DNA of 9,761 nucleotides from an uncultured Verrucomicrobiota bacterium (GCA_903864375.1 CAIPFS010000124.1:1-9761), one strand, 5' to 3'; counted from the stretch's first letter, positions 1 to 5,859 are shown. Numbers and translations are program-made. The notes: generated from the sequence alone by a model not told the origin.

Positions 1-254
1 ACAAAGGTTCCCAGTCCCTGATGGCATCGGATGATACCTTCACGCTCCAGTTCGTCGTAAGCCCGCTTGACGGTGATCAGGCTGACCAACAACTGCTCGG
101 CGAGGGCGCGAAACGACGGAAGCGGAGTTCCGGGTTGAAGCCGGCCTTCAGCGACCTCCCTCTTCAGGGCATCGACAATCTGCTGATACAGCGGTCCACC
201 GGCAGCGGGCGAGATGGGCCCGAGTCGAAGAGGTGGTGGCACTGCGTCGATCAC
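1..254 (-). CDS. GntR-family (YtrA-type) transcriptional regulator, N-terminal part
   Basis: Translating the minus strand from a GTG at 254 gives 84 codons running off the left edge. After a ~20-residue lead-in come PLYQQIVDALKREV, the LQPGTPLPSFRALAEQL segment, the ITVKRAYDELEREGII recognition region and the start of the wing (GLGTF). This is the order of a GntR winged helix-turn-helix, the DNA-binding half of a repressor. The closeness of the HTH to the N-terminus, with a lead-in like that of the regulator at 2120, suggests the short YtrA subfamily, whose members usually control ABC transporter genes. The C-terminal half is outside the window, so the subfamily is an inference. GTG 254 is chosen because the only upstream in-frame ATG (296) is followed by a stop after ten codons. 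The Shine-Dalgarno is weak (AGTAGGT). A neighbouring ABC cluster further left would fit but cannot be seen. Confidence 0.85.
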   Translation of the reverse strand, partial: MIDAVPPPLRLGPISPAAGGPLYQQIVDALKREVAEGRLQPGTPLPSFRALAEQLLVSLITVKRAYDELEREGIIRCHQGLGTF

Positions 255-262
255 ACCTACTG

Positions 263-289
263 TTTATACCTTGTATGCACAGTATGCAA
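263..289 (-). promoter_or_regulatory. Operator-like dyad and probable promoter of the leftward GntR gene
   Basis: Just upstream of the GTG at 254 lies TTGTATGCACAGTATGCAA (271-289). It is an imperfect palindrome (12 of 19 positions symmetric, TTGyATrC...GyATrCAA) and also contains two copies of GCATAC on the minus strand. Next to it, toward the gene, the minus strand reads TATAAA (268-263), a fair -10 box; TTGCAT at the far end of the dyad could serve as a -35 at a short 15-bp spacing. A symmetric site over a GntR gene's own promoter is typical of autoregulation in this family. The sequence shows the dyad; binding is inferred. Confidence 0.45.
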
Positions 290-644
290 GACCCATGTTG
301 AAAGAAACGTCATCGAACGAAGGGCGACTACGGGGGAGTGAGGTTGACTGACAACGTGGTGCAGGTGTTCCAGCTTCCCCAATGACCGCATTTCCCCGCC
401 TTCGGATGATCAGGATTTAACCTGTTGAAGCAGAGTCACATCGGTAGGGCAAGGTGGAGCGCCGGCGACGGTGGTCGAAATCGAGATGGGGACTTGCAGG
501 AGCGCGTCCCTCCGGACGCAAGTCCCTCCGAAGGAGGGACATCCAACGGAGGGACTCCCCCCACTGCGGGGCTGGTCCCTGACCATTGCGGGGAACGTCG
601 CCTCTCCCGATCGAAAGGCAATTGGGCGACTGGCTTCCTCCCGT
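290..644. other. Spacer between the GntR gene and the MFS gene
   Basis: About 355 bp between the upstream end of the leftward regulator and the end of the leftward MFS gene. Short ORFs run through it (for example 425-673 in +), but they have no recognisable domain, are rich in Gly, Arg and Pro as expected of random high-GC frames, and run into the antisense of the MFS gene. The only ordered structure seen is the nested inverted repeat at 506-556, listed separately. No tRNA-like fold or good rightward promoter was recognised. Confidence 0.5.
506..556. repeat. Nested inverted repeat built from GTCCCTCCG and CGGAGGGAC
   Basis: Two direct copies of GTCCCTCCG (506-514 and 522-530) are followed by GGAGGGAC (533-540) and CGGAGGGAC (547-555). 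Several pairings are possible: a tight hairpin 522-529 with 533-540 (8 bp, 3-nt loop), or AGTCCCTCCG (521-530) with CGGAGGGACT (547-556), 10 bp, or the outermost copies with each other. It lies ~90 bp past the MFS stop codon and could act as a 3' transcript structure, but no T-run follows on either strand, so a classical intrinsic terminator is not supported. It may be one member of a dispersed repeat family; that needs a genome-wide search. Confidence 0.7.
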
Positions 645-1964
645 TTAATGGGCGGGGGCTGCGGCGCCGGTGACCTCCGGCTTGCGGGCGGGTGGGTTGA
701 AGAACAGGGCCAGGGCGACGGCAGCGGCCAGCGCTGCTCCGCAGGGAATCAGGAAGAGCGAGTGAAAATCGATCTTTTTATCGGCACCGGTGAACACCTC
801 CTGCATGAGGTAGGGGCAGATGAAATTGGCGACCAGGGCACCCGCGCCCAGGATCATGACATTGAACAACCCCTGGGCACTGGAACGGACGTCCTTCGGG
901 AAGAACTCATCGACGAAGATGTAAACGGTGGCGAAGAAAAAGGCGTAACAGATTCCGTGGAGGATGTTGACCGCGATGATCAGGCCTTGCATGCCGGGAA
1001 GGAAGGCAAAGACCGCGAAACGGACCGCATGGCCCAGAACGCCCACGACCATGGTGGTCCGCCATCCGAGGCGCTTCAAGGTGGCGCCGAGGATGAACAT
1101 GGTGAGGATTTCCGCCACCTGGCCGATGCTCATGACCGGCGTGATCCAGTTACCCGGAATACCGACATCCGCGCTGCCCAGGAAGGTGCCGGTCCAGTTG
1201 AAGTAGCAGTTGTGAACAAAGGAATCGATGAACGTGACGAGCCAGAGAATCAAAACGAACGGATGCTTCAGCAGGCCCAGAGCGGTCAACCACGCGGTCT
1301 TTTTGTCGGCTCCCGGGGTGGGCTTCTTGGGAGGGGTGTGGGGCAGGACCAAACTGAACGCCGCAAGAATCAGGGAGGCGACGCCCGCCACCACAAAGGT
1401 CCATTTGGTGGCTTCCTTCAATGCCGGTCCGCTGAGGCCGCTTCCAAAGACGGCTCCCAACCAGTTGACCAAACCCTCCGGATGGGAGGCATTGACCTTG
1501 TTCCAGTCGACCAGAATGAACGTGAAAGGCCAGGCGGCCAGAATCCAGCCGATGGTTCCCCCCATTCGCACCAGGCCAAACTCCTTCTGCGGGTCCTTCA
1601 TGTTGGCGAAGGCGATGGAGTTGGTGATCGAGATGGTCGGCACATACAACAAACAGTGGACCGACATCAGGATGAAGAAGGGCCAGAACGATCGGACAAA
1701 GCCGAGGGAAAGGATGGCCAACCCACCGATCAAGTGACTGAAGGCCAGGAACTTTTCAGCGGAAAAATGGGTGTCGGCGAACTCGTTGCTGAAAAACATT
1801 CCGATGATGGCCGAGACGGCAAAGGCATTCAGAACCAAGGACTGCTCCAGGGGCGTAAAACCGAGGCTGGGCAGGTAACCGAAAATCAGCGGGAGCCACG
1901 CACCCCAGATGAAGAATTCGAGCACCATCATCAAGAAAAGCTTCGCACGTGGGGAGGAACTCAT
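645..1964 (-). CDS. MFS transporter, nucleoside:H+ symporter (NupG/XapB)-like
   Basis: A 439-residue hydrophobic protein with about twelve membrane helices, so an inner-membrane secondary carrier. It matches the nucleoside:H+ symporter branch of the major facilitator superfamily. Its N-terminus is MMVLEFFIWGAWLPLIFGY. It has the GLVRMGGTIGWI stretch near residues 130-141. Its second half carries LHGICYAFFFATVYIFVDE (335-353) followed by VRSSAQGLF (359-367), the counterpart of the helix-loop-helix ending in RASAQG in E. coli NupG. The hydrophilic central loop (about 207-225) is rich in Pro and Lys. Family members take up nucleosides with protons, but in this group of bacteria the substrate is not established, so only the family is called. 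The ATG at 1964 is preferred to an upstream TTG at 2018, because the protein then begins right before the first helix, as the family does; no clear Shine-Dalgarno is seen. It is divergent from the GntR-ABC operon. Confidence 0.88.
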   Translation of the reverse strand: MSSSPRAKLFLMMVLEFFIWGAWLPLIFGYLPSLGFTPLEQSLVLNAFAVSAIIGMFFSNEFADTHFSAEKFLAFSHLIGGLAILSLGFVRSFWPFFILMSVHCLLYVPTISITNSIAFANMKDPQKEFGLVRMGGTIGWILAAWPFTFILVDWNKVNASHPEGLVNWLGAVFGSGLSGPALKEATKWTFVVAGVASLILAAFSLVLPHTPPKKPTPGADKKTAWLTALGLLKHPFVLILWLVTFIDSFVHNCYFNWTGTFLGSADVGIPGNWITPVMSIGQVAEILTMFILGATLKRLGWRTTMVVGVLGHAVRFAVFAFLPGMQGLIIAVNILHGICYAFFFATVYIFVDEFFPKDVRSSAQGLFNVMILGAGALVANFICPYLMQEVFTGADKKIDFHSLFLIPCGAALAAAVALALFFNPPARKPEVTGAAAPAH

Positions 1965-1995
1965 GGGGAGATTTTGGTTAAAGGAAAAGAGTATT

Positions 1996-2050
1996 CCCGG
2001 CACCGGGATCGAGGACAAGGATCGAGTTTACGAACCGGCGAATTGTTCGC
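1996..2050. promoter_or_regulatory. Candidate MFS promoter/leader region with short dyads
   Basis: In the 155-bp divergent region, upstream of the MFS start, there is a perfect dyad GCGAA-TTG-TTCGC (2038-2050), a GC-rich dyad CCCGG-CA-CCGGG (1996-2007) and a direct repeat GGATCGAG at 2006-2013 and 2019-2026 (13-bp period). On the minus strand TAAACT (2030-2025) could be a -10 box, with only a poor -35 17 bp upstream (TTAGCG). The dyad at 2038 would then lie in the spacer between the boxes. Seen: the repeats. Inferred: any regulatory role. Confidence 0.3.
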
Positions 2051-2068
2051 TAAATTCCGGCCCACCCA

Positions 2069-2101
2069 TTGACAAACGAAGTGTTTGGGTGTTATCAAAC
2101 A
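2069..2101 (+). promoter_or_regulatory. Promoter of the GntR-ABC operon with CAAAC/GTTTG half-sites
   Basis: A consensus -35 box TTGACA (2069-2074) is followed after 17 bp by TTATCA (2092-2097), a weaker -10, 22 bp before the ATG at 2120. The same stretch contains CAAAC (2073-2077), GTTTG (2083-2087) and CAAAC (2096-2100): a dyad with a 5-bp spacer and a second dyad, TGTTTG/CAAACA (2082-2101), with an 8-bp spacer. Half-sites that overlap both boxes would let a bound dimer block RNA polymerase. As the first gene of the operon is a YtrA-type repressor, autoregulation through this site is the simplest reading. Confidence 0.6.
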
Positions 2102-2119
2102 GACAGAGAGTTGCCAGCC

Positions 2120-2572
2120 ATGACCACCCAGCTGCACCTGCAAATCGACGATCGCTCCGGAGTGCCCGTCTATCGGCAGATCATGGACCAAATCAAGTAC
2201 TACGTGGCCGGTGGCACCCTGCGCCCAGGAGACCAGATTCCGTCGATTCGGGAACTCGCCAACGCGATGGCTGTCAATCCCACCACGGTGGTCAAGGCCT
2301 ACTCTGAGCTCGAAGCCGAAGGCATCATCGAGAAGCGTCACGGCAAGGGGGCATTTATCGCAGCGCAGGCACCGGCTCTCAGCGTGGTGGACCAGGAGAA
2401 CGCGCTGCGTCGGTCCGCCAAACAACTGGCGGTCGAGGCCACCCAGCTTCAGGTCCCGTCACCCAAGGTGATCACGGTGGTCCGGGAGGAACTGGGTGCC
2501 CTGTCCCCCGAACGAAACGATGAGGATGCTCCAGTCAAGTTCTCCGTCCTCGGGGGGGACCGCGCCTCGTGA
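2120..2572 (+). CDS. GntR-family transcriptional regulator, YtrA subfamily
   Basis: A 150-residue cytoplasmic DNA-binding protein. The N-terminal half is a complete GntR winged helix: VPVYRQIMDQIKYYVA (residues 15-30), LRPGDQIPSIRELANAM (34-50), VNPTTVVKAYSELEAEGII (52-70) and the wing KRHGKGAFI (72-80). Only ~70 mostly helical, charged residues follow. This is too short for an FCR/FadR or UTRA effector domain and fits the YtrA subfamily, whose members dimerise through a short C-terminal helix pair and repress their own ABC transporter operon. The ATPase begins 19 bp after its stop, supporting that role here. The ATG at 2120 is chosen over a TTG at 2069, because that TTG lies inside the -35 box and the ATG starts just ahead of the family's QLHLQID lead-in. 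The purine stretch AGACAGAGAG 9-10 bases upstream is a weak ribosome site. The inducing signal cannot be told from sequence. Confidence 0.92.
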   Translation: MTTQLHLQIDDRSGVPVYRQIMDQIKYYVAGGTLRPGDQIPSIRELANAMAVNPTTVVKAYSELEAEGIIEKRHGKGAFIAAQAPALSVVDQENALRRSAKQLAVEATQLQVPSPKVITVVREELGALSPERNDEDAPVKFSVLGGDRAS

Positions 2573-2590
2573 TTCAGGTGGTGGCCTGCC

Positions 2591-3553
2591 ATGGAACCCG
2601 TCATCCATTGCCATCAGTTGAGCAAAAGCTTTCGTTTCAAGACGGTGGCGGTCAACGGATTCGATCTGAACATCCCGGCGGGGGAGGTTTACGGGCTCAT
2701 TGGTCGGAATGGGGCGGGCAAGACCACGGCACTCAAGCTGATGATGGGCCTGCTTCGACCGGATGGTGGTGAGACACGCATCCTCGGGCGCAACCTTTGG
2801 AATGCCACCCGGGCGGAGCGCCAGAGGGTGGTCTATGTTTCGCAAGGCCAGCACGCCCCAGGATGGATGACACTCCGGGAGTTGGGACGGTATGCGGAAC
2901 ATTTTTACGATCAATGGGACGGTGACCTCATGCGGGAGCATGCGCGTCGGTGGGACCTGCCGATGGATCTGGCGGTCAACAAATTCTCCGGTGGCAATCA
3001 ACGGCTGGCCTCATTGTGCCTGGCGCTGGCCAGCCGCCCCGAAGTCCTCCTGCTGGATGAGCCTGCAGCCGGCCTTGATCCGATTGCCCGGCGGGAATTG
3101 AACAGCTGCCTGATTGACGCCCTGCTGCGGGTGGAGGGTTGCACCCTCTTGCTCTCGACCCACCTGCTGGGAGACCTGGAACGACTCGCCACCCGGACGG
3201 GCATCATGGACCGGGGTCGGATCATTGCCGAGGGAAGCGTCGAGGAGTGGCAACGGACGATGCGCCGGGTGCAGGTGGTCTTCCCCGGGTCGGAAGTACC
3301 GCCCGATTTCGCCATCCCTGGCGCGATCCGAACCACACGCCTCGGGCCGGTGGTGACCGCGCTGGTACGCGTCATCCATGACAGCCAGCTCCTGGAGGTC
3401 CGGTCCATGCCGGGCGTACGGGTCAACCTGTTCCCCCTGACGCTGGAGGAATTATTTGTGGACTGGTTCCGGGATTCGACGGACGACGCCTTGCCGGTTC
3501 CCGCTTCACCTTTGGGCCAGCCCGGTTTATCCGTGGCGTGGAAGCAAACCTAG
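2591..3553 (+). CDS. ABC transporter ATP-binding protein (YtrB-like)
   Basis: A 320-residue ATPase subunit of an ABC transporter, working at the inner face of the membrane with a separate permease. Motifs in order: Walker A GRNGAGKTT (38-46), Q-loop YVSQGQ with Q85, signature FSGGN (132-136; Ser-Gly-Gly kept, final Gln replaced by Asn), Walker B VLLLDE (152-157), D-loop GLD and switch histidine H191 in STH. After ~residue 210 comes a ~110-residue C-terminal extension (RRVQVVFPGSEVPP...), common in ABC-2-type ATPases next to GntR repressors. The ATG at 2591 follows AGGTGG at ~11 bp. Its likely permease partner is the membrane protein at 4459, two genes downstream; no other permease is in the window. 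The substrate is unknown: relatives are linked to antibiotic or cell-envelope stress, but nothing here fixes this. Confidence 0.92.
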   Translation: MEPVIHCHQLSKSFRFKTVAVNGFDLNIPAGEVYGLIGRNGAGKTTALKLMMGLLRPDGGETRILGRNLWNATRAERQRVVYVSQGQHAPGWMTLRELGRYAEHFYDQWDGDLMREHARRWDLPMDLAVNKFSGGNQRLASLCLALASRPEVLLLDEPAAGLDPIARRELNSCLIDALLRVEGCTLLLSTHLLGDLERLATRTGIMDRGRIIAEGSVEEWQRTMRRVQVVFPGSEVPPDFAIPGAIRTTRLGPVVTALVRVIHDSQLLEVRSMPGVRVNLFPLTLEELFVDWFRDSTDDALPVPASPLGQPGLSVAWKQT

Positions 3554-3714
3554 TCGTGTGGATGCGCTTTCAAACCACCGTCGTGCCCGCCCAGCGGGAC
3601 TGCGATGTGCCGAAAACCGGGCTGGCCTATTTTTTAACTAAAACCAAGCCGGCCTCGTTTGGCAATGGTGCAATCCATGGGGAGGGGATCCAAACGGGCG
3701 GAGGGAGGGCATTT
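3554..3714 (+). other. Intergenic gap between ATPase and pseudopilin genes
   Basis: This 161-bp gap holds a small dyad CCCGC-CCA-GCGGG (3586-3598), a T6 run at 3631-3636 that is ~30 bp away from it and therefore not a typical terminator, and a strong Shine-Dalgarno (AGGGAGG, 3702-3708). An open frame runs through it from 3538 into the pseudopilin, but its residues have no homologous look and would bury the prepilin signal ~67 residues deep. No clear promoter was recognised. Confidence 0.5.
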
Positions 3715-4458
3715 TTGAGGAGGGCACGATCCGGCGGGTTCACGCTGATTGAATTGCTCACCCTGATTGGGGCACTTGGGATTCTGATGACCTTGGGAAT
3801 ATCCACGATCACCAGCGCCCGGACCGCATCACGGCAGGTGACCTGCAGTGGTAATCTGCAAGCCATCGTTGCGGCCATCAGCCGATACACCGAAGAAACG
3901 GGTCATCGACCGCGTTCCCTGAGCCGGTTAACCGATGCCCGGATGGGAACGAACCTGAGCCCGCTCCTGATTTGTCCCTCGGACCCGGCGCTTCGAGGGA
4001 CGGGTCGAGTCGGAGATCTGCGGGATCTGACCTGGGGGAATCGCGCCAACGAAAGTCAGGATCCGGGCATACCCGCCCTGGTCGGTGAACCTGAAAGCGG
4101 TTCGTGGCAGACCGAGCTCCAGGAACGCAAGGAAACCCTTCCCTTTTCCTACCTTCATCCCCTGGGATGGACCCGGTCGGCGTGGGATCGACTTCGTGCC
4201 CAGGGACCTCCCTTCGGCACCGCCGTGTGCCAACTGCATGGGGTCCGGGTTCCTGCTGCGCCGGGAAACCCCGACAGTCGAACCTACATGGAGTATGAGG
4301 GTCGCTTTCTCCGGGCGCAGACCGACGGGAGCGTGGTTCGGCGCAAGCTGTTTCGAGATCCGAACCCCCAGCCCGGTCTGGTCTCCACGGCTTCCCCTGC
4401 CCCGCTGGATTATCCGTGGGAGTTCTATACCGACCAGAACGTCCCCAAACTGAAATAA
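3715..4458 (+). CDS. Type IV pseudopilin-like protein with prepilin leader
   Basis: With a TTG start at 3715 the product is 247 residues: a positively charged 8-residue leader MRRARSGG, then FTLIELLTLIGALGILMTLGIS. This is a textbook class III (prepilin) signal: cleavage after Gly8 by the prepilin peptidase, N-methylated Phe+1 and the conserved Glu at mature position 5 (E13). The ~20-residue hydrophobic helix is followed by CSGNLQAIVAAISRYTEETGHRP, the pattern of type II secretion-like pseudopilins common in Verrucomicrobiota and Planctomycetes. The rest is a soluble domain with LLICPSD (C87), VCQLHG and a late TDGSVV element. TTG 3715 is chosen because AGGGAGG lies 6 bp upstream and gives a normal leader; the longer reading from GTG 3538 would give a ~75-residue leader. 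The stop TAA is directly followed by the ATG of the next gene, so they are very probably co-translated. Its role, and why it sits in an ABC operon, is unknown. Confidence 0.85.
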   Translation: MRRARSGGFTLIELLTLIGALGILMTLGISTITSARTASRQVTCSGNLQAIVAAISRYTEETGHRPRSLSRLTDARMGTNLSPLLICPSDPALRGTGRVGDLRDLTWGNRANESQDPGIPALVGEPESGSWQTELQERKETLPFSYLHPLGWTRSAWDRLRAQGPPFGTAVCQLHGVRVPAAPGNPDSRTYMEYEGRFLRAQTDGSVVRRKLFRDPNPQPGLVSTASPAPLDYPWEFYTDQNVPKLK

Positions 4459-5328
4459 ATGTCTGGAAGGATGCTCCCCTCCACCCCACCCACCCTTCGC
4501 CTGGTTCCGGAATCGGATTCCGCGCCCGGAAGCAATTCCCCCCGCGCGCTTCGTTACTGGCCGGGCTTGATCTGGAGCGAATGGTTCACCCATTCCCGCC
4601 TCCTGCTGGTCTTCATTTGGGGATGGCTGGCCGCCGTATGGCTCCTGCCATTGGTTGCCCATCCGCTGTGGGTGCTCGTGGTGGGGGTGGTCTACGCCCT
4701 GATCGCCGGTCTGGCGTTCGGCGGCTCGGATGTGATCCATGGCTGCGAGGAATTTACCTTCACGCTTCCGGCCACCCGGGACCACCGGTTTTTGGCTCGT
4801 CTCCTTTTGGGCGGCGGCGGTCTGCTGCTGCTGACCGCCGTCACCGTGTTTTCCCTCGATGCCAACTTATCGGATGTGCTCCTGAGGCTTTTTCTCGACA
4901 GCGGCCTGGGCGGTTTGGAGTTCCGGCGACCGGAGCTGTTGTACGGCCTGTTGTTCGCGTTTCCCTTCGCCATTTTTGCCATTGGCTTCTCGGTGTCGGC
5001 CCTGACCACCCGTCGAACCGTGGCCTTCACCGCATGGGTTTGGGGTGCACTGGGGGCTCTTTCCATCTTGCGCGGGGGAGCCTACGTCGAGGAAATCCTT
5101 TGGGACCGACTCACCGGCCGCCTGACCGTTCCCGCCCTGCTGATTTCCGGGATCGGCATCCTGCTGCTGGCCCGCCATGTTTATCGCCGGAAGGAAGCCG
5201 GAGCATCGGGGACACCGTTGCGCATGCCCTTGAGCTGGTGGGGAGGCATGGGCTTGCTCGCTCTGGCGGCGTTGGCCGTCGTCGTGTTGTTGGGCTGGCT
5301 GGCGGCCAATTTGACCCGATGGATTTAG
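4459..5328 (+). CDS. Multi-pass membrane protein, probable ABC-2-type permease
   Basis: A 289-residue integral membrane protein with about seven hydrophobic segments (near 47-65, 68-87, 110-131, 160-182, 188-204, 224-241 and 260-284) and a ~40-residue polar N-terminus. The stretch EEFTFTLPATRDHRFLARLL (97-116), after helix 2, resembles the E-x-x-x-x-LP-x-(S/T)-R segment before helix 3 in ABC-2 export permeases that work with YtrB-like ATPases. I therefore read it as the membrane partner of the ATPase at 2591. That is inferred from topology, this motif and the operon; no full domain was recognised. ATG 4459 begins immediately after the pseudopilin stop, with no Shine-Dalgarno, so translation probably depends on coupling; an ATG at 4471 preceded by GGAAGG is an alternative. 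The gene ends at a long convergent spacer. Confidence 0.75.
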   Translation: MSGRMLPSTPPTLRLVPESDSAPGSNSPRALRYWPGLIWSEWFTHSRLLLVFIWGWLAAVWLLPLVAHPLWVLVVGVVYALIAGLAFGGSDVIHGCEEFTFTLPATRDHRFLARLLLGGGGLLLLTAVTVFSLDANLSDVLLRLFLDSGLGGLEFRRPELLYGLLFAFPFAIFAIGFSVSALTTRRTVAFTAWVWGALGALSILRGGAYVEEILWDRLTGRLTVPALLISGIGILLLARHVYRRKEAGASGTPLRMPLSWWGGMGLLALAALAVVVLLGWLAANLTRWI

Positions 5329-5353
5329 CGGTGACCCGAACTGGCGAGGTAGC

Positions 5354-5395
5354 GTGGACATTCTCGTCCGCTGTTCCGCCGACGTTCCCGTCGGC
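5354..5395. repeat. Twin hairpins with regular 6-nt blocks
   Basis: Two small hairpins follow each other, each with 6-nt arms and a 6-nt loop and separated by 6 nt. The first is GTGGAC-attctc-GTCCGC (5354-5371, one G-T wobble). The second is GCCGAC-gttccc-GTCGGC (5378-5395, perfect). The 6-nt periodicity of seven consecutive blocks is striking. The first unit recurs at 5735-5751, suggesting copies of one repeat type. Confidence 0.65.
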
Positions 5396-5467
5396 TGTGC
5401 TCACCCCCGACCCGTGGCGCTCAGGGTCAGGCCGGATATCACTGGGGCTGAATCGAGTGTCGGGCGT

Positions 5468-5493
5468 GGTTCAGACGGCCTTCGGCCTGGACC
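5468..5493. repeat. Hairpin with GGCC-TTC-GGCC tip
   Basis: GGTTCA (5468-5473) pairs with TGGACC (5488-5493) with one wobble. After a 3-nt bulge (GAC) the stem continues as GGCC/GGCC around a TTC loop. This would be stable in RNA; there is no following T-run. Confidence 0.5.
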
Positions 5494-5534
5494 GGGCCCA
5501 TCGGCCCCATCACCCAATCCTTCCTTCTCTGAGC

Positions 5535-5601
5535 TCTCTGAGCCTTCTGTGGTTAATCCTCAGGGCAGTGAGCAAGAGTCCAACCGCAGATGGCTCAGAG
5601 A
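5535..5601. repeat. Long imperfect inverted repeat with 20-nt arms
   Basis: Left arm 5535-5554 (TCTCTGAGCCTTCTGTGGTT) pairs with 5582-5601 (AACCGCAGATGGCTCAGAGA) at 18 of 20 positions, with one of the other two a T-G wobble; the loop is 27 nt. The left side also has a partial tandem duplication (TTCTCTGAGC then TCTCTGAGCC, 5526-5544). The CTCTGAG..TCTGTGGTTAA wording resembles short dispersed palindromic repeats I have seen described in many bacterial genomes, but membership cannot be proved from one window. Confidence 0.7.
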
Positions 5602-5734
5602 ATCACTTTATTTCAATGGCGTTTGTTTGTGTCGCCGGGGAAGGCAAAAAGCTCTCGTTTGGAACCCTCCCATCGGTGGTTCTCGGGTTCAAGCAAGGTA
5701 TAAGTTGAGGGGTGGGCCCGGTTTGGACCGTTGT

Positions 5735-5751
5735 GTGGACGAGACGTCCGC
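5735..5751. repeat. Second copy of the GTGGAC...GTCCGC hairpin
   Basis: GTGGAC-gagac-GTCCGC (5735-5751) repeats the arms of the hairpin at 5354-5371 exactly, with a different 5-nt loop; both copies are followed by a GTTCC (5752-5756 here; 5373-5377 there). Confidence 0.6.
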
Positions 5752-5756
5752 GTTCC

Positions 5757-5818
5757 AAGGGTGGGCGTAGTTCGCACCGCTACCGGCCCGGCAAGACTCT
5801 CGCTACGAACCTACCCTT
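5757..5818. repeat. Bulged inverted repeat near the end of the EF-hand gene
   Basis: AAGGGTGGGCGTAG (5757-5770) pairs with 5803-5818: CGTAG with CTACG, then a 2-nt bulge (AA, 5808-5809), then GGG and AAGGGT with CCT and ACCCTT, including one wobble. The 32-nt interior contains GCTACCGGCCCGGC. It lies ~40 bp beyond the EF-hand gene's stop codon, so it could be a 3' structure of that transcript, but it lacks a T-run. Confidence 0.55.
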
Positions 5819-5859
5819 CGAGCGACAGATGACCTGTCCCTTGGTTTAAGGAAACACCA

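Larger units (their letters stand above)
5329..5859. other. Convergent spacer rich in inverted repeats, no gene recognised
   Basis: 531 bp between the end of the rightward operon and the end of the leftward EF-hand gene. Open frames cross it (for example 5354-5770 in +), but show no domain and composition typical of random high-GC reading. It carries at least six inverted repeats, listed below, on both sides of a lower-GC core (about 5545-5645). The heptamer GGTAGCG stands in + at 5348-5354 and inverted at 5778-5784, bracketing most of the structured stretch. No hairpin is directly followed by a T-run, so a classical terminator for either flanking unit was not found. Confidence 0.6.

Noticed and set aside
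1965..2018. Upstream TTG start for the MFS transporter
   Set aside because: It would add 18 residues with no family resemblance; the ATG at 1964 places the first helix as in relatives.
471..2072. 533-codon open frame on the + strand
   Set aside because: It lies antisense to the MFS gene, has low-complexity Gly/Glu/Asp/Gln-rich translation and no domain; the minus-strand frame gives an unmistakable transporter.
3586..3636. Possible intrinsic terminator after the ABC ATPase gene
   Set aside because: The 5-bp dyad (3586-3598) and the T6 run (3631-3636) are more than 30 bp apart, so they do not form a standard terminator.
4416..5708. 430-codon open frame on the + strand
   Set aside because: It is an alternative frame through the membrane protein gene and into the repeat-rich spacer; Arg/Gly/Pro-rich with no recognisable motif.
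5354..5770. 138-codon open frame in the convergent spacer
   Set aside because: It reads through the hairpin repeats, has no ribosome site or domain and looks like random high-GC sequence.
5329..5859. CRISPR array or tRNA in the repeat-rich spacer
   Set aside because: The repeats are inverted and irregularly spaced, with no direct repeat-spacer series and no cloverleaf or CCA-type end.
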